Shown: positions 1 through 4,167 of the stretch, piece by piece | Position numbering within the stretch: position 1 is the first letter of the stretch | How the letters are laid out: every line of letters starts with the position of its first letter | NCBI GenBank assembly: GCA_002427995.1 | Contig: DIZV01000034.1 | Location: 877-7,099 of the forward strand | DNA length: 6,223 bases | Direction: 5' to 3' | From: Chloroflexi bacterium UBA6019 | GTDB taxonomy: Bacteria; Chloroflexota; Dormibacteria; Dormibacterales; Dormibacteraceae | The notes under the pieces: generated by a model | The model's database searches: none | The model's input: only the letters and a program-made list of their open reading frames with translations | What the model was told of the DNA's origin: nothing | Program-made: the position numbers and the translations under genes

Positions 1-419
1 CGGCCCTGGATGTTGTACATCACGACCGGCTTGCCGGAGGCCGACTCGGCGATCGCCCGGAAATGCCGGTACATGCCCTCCTGGGGCGGCTTGTTGTAGT
101 AGGGCACCACGGCGAGGATGGCGTCGGCTCCCGCCTCGACGGCCCGGTGCGTCAGCTCCTGCGAATGCCGGGTGTCGTTGGTCCCGGTGCCGGCCATCAC
201 CGTATGCCCGGGAAGCGCCCGCTTGACCGCCTTCAGAAGCTCGATCTTCTCGTCGTCGGAAAGCGAGGGCGCCTCGCCGGTGGTGCCGAAGACGACCACC
301 CCGTCGGACCCGTTCTCGGTCAGGAGGCGCGCCAGTCGCTGGGCCGCCCCGTAATCGACCGAACCGTCCTCCTTGAAGGGCGTGATCATCGCGGTCAACA
401 GCCGTCCGATCTCGCTCAT
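1..419 (-). CDS. dapA: 4-hydroxy-tetrahydrodipicolinate synthase, N-terminal part (3' end beyond left edge)
   Basis: DapA condenses pyruvate with L-aspartate-4-semialdehyde, the first committed step of the diaminopimelate/lysine pathway, in the cytosol. The 139 complete codons visible cover about the first half of a family protein of roughly 290-300 residues. Seen directly: the N-terminal strand with ITPF (residues 12-15), the pyruvate-carboxylate loop FGTTGEAPSL (44-53, Thr46/Thr47), AGTGTND (76-82), the paired tyrosines of VPYYNKPPQEG (105-115), and Tyr135 in MYNIQG. By family alignment Tyr135 is the catalytic-triad tyrosine. The cut codon at the edge begins CG, so it encodes the expected Arg. 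The Schiff-base lysine lies outside the window. The ATG at 419 overlaps the asd stop as ATGA, which points to translational coupling. A Gln replaces the usual Pro in the YN-x-P-(G/S)-R motif. Identification is very secure; being partial is due to the window edge. Confidence 0.95.
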   Translation of the reverse strand, partial: MSEIGRLLTAMITPFKEDGSVDYGAAQRLARLLTENGSDGVVVFGTTGEAPSLSDDEKIELLKAVKRALPGHTVMAGTGTNDTRHSQELTHRAVEAGADAILAVVPYYNKPPQEGMYRHFRAIAESASGKPVVMYNIQG

Positions 420-1444
420 CTCACCCCCATCTCGATCGCCCGTTCCGCGACCTGGACGGCATTGAGAGCCGCCCCCTTGCGGAGGTTGTCGCTGACCAGC
501 CAGAGTGCGATCCCGTTCCGGGTCGAGGGGTCGCGGCGGATCCGCCCAACGTAGACGTCGTCGCGGCCGGCCACCTCGGCCGGGGTCGGGTAGACCTGGC
601 CCGTCGGGTCGTCCTCCACCGTGATCCCGGGCGAGGCCGCGAGCAGCTCACGCACCCGGTCGGGACCAATCGGGTCGACGGTCTCGAGGAAGACAGCCTC
701 GCCGTGGCCGATCGGCACCGGCACCCGGACGCAGGTGACGGCGATCCGAAGCCCGGGGTCGTGGAGGATCTTGCGCGACTCATTCACGATCTTGACCTCC
801 TCCTCGTTGTAGCCATCCTGGTCCATCGCCCAGCCGCCGGGCACGACATTGTGAGCGAGCTGCTTCGGGTACACCGAGGGCAATGGCCGGCCGCCCGCCG
901 CGATGATCCGGGTCTGCTCCTCGAGCTCGTCCAGCAGCGGCTTGCCGGCGCCGCTGGCGCTCTGGTAGGTCGAGACGACCAGCCGCTCCAATCCGACCGC
1001 GCGACGGATGGGGTCGACAACCATCGTCAGCGGGATGGCACAGCAGTTCGGGTTGGCGACGATGCCCTCGTTGTCGGCGATGTCATCGCCATTGACCTCC
1101 GGCACCACCAGTGGGCAGTTCTCGACCATTCGCCAGGCGCTGCTGTTGTCGACGACGAGGGCCCCCGCTTCGACCGCGTCGGGGGCGAACTCGGTGGAGA
1201 TCCCGGCGCCGGCGCTGAAGAGAGCGATGTCGATGCCGGCGAAGCTCTTCCGGTCGAGCGCCCGCACCTCCAGCCGGTCGCCGTTGAAGGCGATCCTCTG
1301 GCCCGCCGACCGGCCGCTGGCGAGCGCGCGCAGCTCACCGACCGGGAACCGCCGCTGGAGAAGGACCTTCAGCATCTCCGCACCGACGACGCCGGTGGCG
1401 CCGACGACGGCAACGTTGAATCGGCGGGAGGGGGAGCCGGCCAC
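416..1444 (-). CDS. asd: Aspartate-semialdehyde dehydrogenase
   Basis: Asd reduces L-4-aspartyl phosphate to L-aspartate-4-semialdehyde with NADPH, supplying the branch point for lysine/DAP, threonine and methionine. The 342-residue product is full length for the family. Seen: the N-terminal nucleotide loop GATGVVG (15-21), VDNSSAWRM (98-106), the active-site segment NPNCCAIPL with catalytic Cys134, STYQSASGAG (158-167), EEEVKIVNESRKIL (214-227), and the substrate-binding and catalytic stretch CVRVPVPIGHGEAV with His247. The C-terminus reads DNLRKGAALNAVQ (319-331), as in other members. The start is GTG at 1444. It is the only usable start before the nucleotide-binding strand, lies 10 bp after the hydrolase stop, and has no clear Shine-Dalgarno, so upstream coupling is likely. 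The TGA stop overlaps the dapA ATG. Ser/Thr is usual right after the catalytic Cys, but here it is a second Cys. Confidence 0.96.
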   Translation of the reverse strand: MAGSPSRRFNVAVVGATGVVGAEMLKVLLQRRFPVGELRALASGRSAGQRIAFNGDRLEVRALDRKSFAGIDIALFSAGAGISTEFAPDAVEAGALVVDNSSAWRMVENCPLVVPEVNGDDIADNEGIVANPNCCAIPLTMVVDPIRRAVGLERLVVSTYQSASGAGKPLLDELEEQTRIIAAGGRPLPSVYPKQLAHNVVPGGWAMDQDGYNEEEVKIVNESRKILHDPGLRIAVTCVRVPVPIGHGEAVFLETVDPIGPDRVRELLAASPGITVEDDPTGQVYPTPAEVAGRDDVYVGRIRRDPSTRNGIALWLVSDNLRKGAALNAVQVAERAIEMGVR

Positions 1445-1454
1445 GGACGTGAGT

Positions 1455-2019
1455 TTACTTGCCGACGGAATTGAGGGACCCGATCCAGGCCTCGGTCGTC
1501 AGCACCTTGCTGAAGCGGAACTGCTGGGTCACCAGCGTCGCCCGGTGGAGCTCCTCAGCGCTGACCTTGCCCGCCTGATTGCTGAAGTCGAGCGTCCCTG
1601 TCGCGTCGGAGAGGAACTCGACCTGGTAGCCGAGGTGGACCGCCTGCCGGGCGGTGGTGTCGCAGCACATCTGGCTCATGTAGCCGACGATCACCAGGGT
1701 GTCGATTCCGTTCTCCTTGAGCCAGGCGTCGAGGATCGTGCCGGTGAAGCTGCCCGGCAGCGTCTTCTCGATCACGATGGCGCGCTTGCGCACCTCCACC
1801 TCTCCCTTCAGGGCGCCAGCCGCGGCTGCCCTTCAGGAAGGACTTCGCCTCCGGGTTGTCGGTGCCGTGCTGGACGATCACGATCGGAACCGCCGCCATC
1901 GCCGCGCCATCCATGGCCTCGGTGATCCAGTAGAGCGAATCGGGAGGGTGCGTTATGGGGAGGGCACCGCCCGGGAAGTAGTCGTTCTGGACGTCGATCA
2001 CGATGAGGGCGCGCTTCAC
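1455..2019 (-). pseudogene. Isochorismatase-superfamily cysteine hydrolase, interrupted by a one-base frameshift
   Basis: The family contains cytosolic hydrolases with an Asp-Lys-Cys triad acting on amides or vinyl ethers (nicotinamidase, isochorismatase, N-carbamoyl amidases and many of unknown substrate). The N-terminal frame starts at GTG 2019 and shows LIVIDVQNDYFPGGAL (Asp9), VQHGTDNPEAKSFLKGSRGW. The C-terminal frame resumes near 1805 and shows EKTLPGSFTGT (Lys), the Cys box GYMSQMCCDTTARQA, EFLSDATGT and SAEELHRA, ending at TAA 1455. Both halves are well preserved. Removing one G from the GGG at 1811-1813 (CCC on the coding strand) joins them as WRLKGEVEV and gives exactly 188 codons (187 residues plus stop), a normal family length. 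Either a sequencing/assembly indel or a recent inactivating mutation explains this. A TGAGG-type ribosome site lies 13 bases before the GTG. Substrate is unknown. The gene lies 10 bp upstream of asd, probably in the same transcript. Confidence 0.85.
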
Positions 2020-2095
2020 GCCCTGTGTTGTACCTCATTCCGACCCACCGGCAGGGCACGCAAGTCCGCCGCCCTCCGTTCGTCAATACGATCCG
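2020..2095. promoter_or_regulatory. Divergent intergenic region between hydrolase-asd-dapA and the MFS gene
   Basis: These 76 bases separate two divergent starts (GTG at 2019 on minus, ATG at 2096 on plus), so promoters for both directions are expected here or just inside the coding ends. On the plus strand a TACGAT hexamer (2087-2092) resembles a -10 box but lies only 3 bases before the ATG, and no Shine-Dalgarno is visible, so a leaderless MFS mRNA is possible. On the minus strand there is TACAAC (2032-2027), 7 bases before the GTG, and TGAGGT (2037-2032) as a possible ribosome site. TTGACG (2086-2081) resembles a -35 box but has no -10 at proper spacing. No operator-like inverted repeat stands out. 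The location of promoters is inferred from gene orientation, and the hexamers are weak. Confidence 0.4.
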
Positions 2096-3397
2096 ATGGC
2101 TCCCGTGGTCGCTCTTTTGGCGCGCCTTGTCGCCGGTCCGCTCCGCGGGCACCCGGTCTTCCGAAGACTCCTCCTGACCCAGGTGACTCTCAGCTTCGGG
2201 CAACAGCTGAGCGCCCTCGCCCTGCCGACGGTCGCCATCCTCTTCCTCAACGCGGGGCCGATGGAGGTCGGGATCCTCGCCGCGCTGCCCTGGATCTCCT
2301 CGCCCGTCCTCGGCCCACTGGCCGGAGCGCTGATCGACCGCTTCCCCCGCCGGCCGGTGATGGTCGGCGCCGACGCCGGCCGCTTCCTCTGCCTGCTCGC
2401 GGTCGCCGTCAGTCTCCTGGTGGGCGAGCTGAGCCTCCACCAGCTCTACGTCATCGCCTTCCTCTATGGCTGCCTCGGTCTCTGCTTCGACGTCGCCTTC
2501 CAGGCCAACCTGCCGGCCAGCTTCTCCGACGGCGAGCTGCTCCTGGCCAACGCGCGGGTCGAGCTGGCGCGCGCGCCGGCGCTGGTCGGAGGGGCGGCGC
2601 TGGCCGGCCTCGTGCTGAGTGGGATCGGGCCCGCCCGAGGTCTGTTCGGCACCTCGCTCACGTTCCTCTTCTCCGCCATCAACGTCGCCGGGATCAGGGT
2701 GCCCGAGCCTCCACCTCCGGCCCGGACCGGCCGCGAGACACTGCTCCGCCAGATGGCCGGAGGCATCGCGATGGTGGCCCGCAACCCGATCCTGCGGTCG
2801 ATCGCCAGCGCGACCGCGGTCTCCAACCTGGGCGTCTTCATGTTCACCTCGGTGAGCCTGCTCTTCGCCTACCGCACGCTCCACCTGTCGGCGGCCCTGA
2901 TCGGGTTGGTGATCGCCGCCGGCAACCTCGGCTTCCTGTTCGGTGCGGCGGTTGCCCCGGCCGCGGTCCGGTGCCTGGGCCTGGGGCGGACGCTGGCGCT
3001 CTCGCAGCTCTTCCTGGCCTTCAGCCTCTTCTTCGCCCCCCTCGCGCTCTTCGGCATGCCGGCGGTGCTCCTGGCAGGTTCGCTGCTGCTCCAAAACCTG
3101 CACAACAACGTCTATGCCATCAACCAGATCACGCTCCGGCAATCGATCACCCCCCGCCAGGCGCAGGGCCGGATGAACGCCACCATGCGGGCGGTCATCG
3201 TCGGCTCGGTGCCACTCGGCTCGGTTCTCGGCGGCTACCTGGGCACGACCCTCGGCCTGCCGCAGACGATGCTCCTGGGGGCCGCGATCGCGCTCCTGGC
3301 GCCGCTCTTCCTGCTCAGCGGACCGGTGGTGCGCCTCCAGGTCGCGCCCCAGCGAGCGCCGGAGCCAGTGCTTGCGCCGGTCGCCGTGCCGGCCTAG
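2096..3397 (+). CDS. MFS transporter, EntS/MFS_3-like exporter
   Basis: This is a 433-residue, strongly hydrophobic protein with about 12 predicted membrane segments, typical in length for a major facilitator superfamily proton-driven exporter in the cytoplasmic membrane. The MFS motif A is clear between helices 2 and 3: GPLAGALIDRFPRRPVM (73-89). A Pro-rich, Arg-containing cytoplasmic loop (about 201-220) separates the halves, followed by MARNPILRS-type sequence and helices 7-12. The segment LRQSITPRQAQGRMNATMR (347-365) is characteristic of the MFS_3 subgroup that includes enterobactin exporter EntS and macrolide-efflux-like proteins. The substrate cannot be deduced. ATG 2096 was chosen over the in-frame ATG at 2003: the extra 31 residues are Pro-rich, non-hydrophobic, unlike MFS N-termini, and would overlap the divergent hydrolase start. 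The stop TAG shares CTAG with the dapB stop. It is the only plus-strand gene, lodged inside a dap cluster. Confidence 0.9.
   Translation: MAPVVALLARLVAGPLRGHPVFRRLLLTQVTLSFGQQLSALALPTVAILFLNAGPMEVGILAALPWISSPVLGPLAGALIDRFPRRPVMVGADAGRFLCLLAVAVSLLVGELSLHQLYVIAFLYGCLGLCFDVAFQANLPASFSDGELLLANARVELARAPALVGGAALAGLVLSGIGPARGLFGTSLTFLFSAINVAGIRVPEPPPPARTGRETLLRQMAGGIAMVARNPILRSIASATAVSNLGVFMFTSVSLLFAYRTLHLSAALIGLVIAAGNLGFLFGAAVAPAAVRCLGLGRTLALSQLFLAFSLFFAPLALFGMPAVLLAGSLLLQNLHNNVYAINQITLRQSITPRQAQGRMNATMRAVIVGSVPLGSVLGGYLGTTLGLPQTMLLGAAIALLAPLFLLSGPVVRLQVAPQRAPEPVLAPVAVPA
3394..3397. other. Shared CTAG: overlapping stop codons of two convergent genes
   Basis: The palindrome CTAG provides TAG for the MFS gene (3395-3397, plus) and TAG for dapB (3396-3394, minus). 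The genes therefore overlap tail to tail by four bases and leave no space for an intergenic terminator. Flanking bases form only a 4-bp CGGC/GCCG stem around CTA (3390-3400), too short to be a convincing terminator, and there is no T-run on either side. Confidence 0.9.
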
Positions 3398-4167
3398 CCG
3401 AGCCCCAACAGCTGGTCGAGGGCGCGGTAGAAGCGCGGCTCGGCCGTCACCCGCCGCACCGCCAGCAGCACGCCCGGCACGAACGCCTCCCGGGAGGTCG
3501 TCCGGTGGGTGATGGTGAGGGTCTGGCCGGCCAGCCCGAAAAGGATCTCCTGGTCGGCGACAAGGCCGGGCAGCCGCACCGAGTGGACGCCGACGCCCGC
3601 CTCCTCCCCGCCGCGCACGCCGGCGAGGGTCAGCTTCTCGGTCCTCGAGTACTGGAACTTCTGCCGGGCGCCGATTCGCCGTGCCGTCGCGAGCGCCGTG
3701 CCGGAGGGCGCGTCGGCCTTGGTCGGGTGGTGCATCTCGATCACCTCGGCCGCCGTGAAGTAGGGCGCGGCGATCTCGGCGAGGTGCATCATCACGACGG
3801 CGCCGACCGAGAAGTTGGGCGCCACGATGCCGCCGACGCCCGCATCGCGGCAGGCGTCCTCCAGCTGCTGGACGCCCACCTCCGGGAGGCCGGTGGTTCC
3901 CACCACCGGGCGGCACCCGGCCGCCACCGCCGCGAGGGCGTTGCGCAGGGCGGCCGAGGGGTGCGTGAAGTCGACCAGGGCATCCGGGTGCCGGGAGTGA
4001 AGAAAGGCGCCGAGGTCGTCACCGACCTCGACGCCTCCCACGAACTCCATGTCCGGCGCGGCTTCGACGCCGCGCACGATTTCGACCCCGACCTTGCCGC
4101 GGTATCCCGCCACCGCGACTCGGATCGGCGTCCCCGCCGGGCTAGCCCTGCCGGCCGCCGCCACCAT
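3394..4167 (-). CDS. dapB: 4-hydroxy-tetrahydrodipicolinate reductase
   Basis: DapB reduces the product of DapA to tetrahydrodipicolinate using NAD(P)H, in the cytosol, on the way to diaminopimelate and lysine. The 257-residue protein is of usual length. Seen: the nucleotide-binding loop VAVAGYRGKVG (17-27), VDFTHPSA (65-72), VVGTTGL (88-94), APNFSVGAVVMM (116-127), and the family signature EVIEMHHPTKADAPSGTAL (141-159) containing the conserved His146-His147 and Lys150. Near the C-terminus, VRGGEEAGVGVHSV and ITHRTTSREAFVPGVL are typical. The ATG at 4167 lies inside the pnp tail, 26 bases before the pnp stop; the adjacent GTG at 4164 is the only other option before the nucleotide fold. A weak GAGG lies about 11 bases upstream. 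Co-transcription and coupling with pnp are therefore likely. A 20-residue Ala/Gly/Pro-rich leader precedes the fold. The loop has GYRGKVG rather than the proteobacterial GAxGRMG form. Confidence 0.96.
   Translation of the reverse strand: MVAAAGRASPAGTPIRVAVAGYRGKVGVEIVRGVEAAPDMEFVGGVEVGDDLGAFLHSRHPDALVDFTHPSAALRNALAAVAAGCRPVVGTTGLPEVGVQQLEDACRDAGVGGIVAPNFSVGAVVMMHLAEIAAPYFTAAEVIEMHHPTKADAPSGTALATARRIGARQKFQYSRTEKLTLAGVRGGEEAGVGVHSVRLPGLVADQEILFGLAGQTLTITHRTTSREAFVPGVLLAVRRVTAEPRFYRALDQLLGLG

Noticed and set aside
63..554. Plus-strand open frame of 163 codons over dapA and asd
   Set aside because: It is antisense to two unambiguous enzymes and has no family-like motif.
1809..1820. Programmed +1 ribosomal frameshift in the hydrolase gene
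   Set aside because: There is no in-frame stop or rare-codon pause at the shift point and the family is not known to use recoding; an indel is the simpler explanation.
2003..2095. Upstream in-frame ATG extending the MFS protein by 31 residues
   Set aside because: The extension is Pro-rich and hydrophilic, overlaps the hydrolase start, and does not resemble an MFS N-terminus; ATG 2096 directly precedes family-like sequence.
3390..3400. Small inverted repeat CGGC-CTA-GCCG as a bidirectional terminator
   Set aside because: The stem is only four base pairs, the next bases do not pair, and no T-run follows on either strand.
1808..3916. A 702-codon minus-strand open frame antisense to the MFS gene
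   Set aside because: Composition (runs of Arg, Gly, Glu, Gln) is that of a GC-rich shadow frame, and the opposite strand encodes a coherent 12-helix transporter with MFS motif A.
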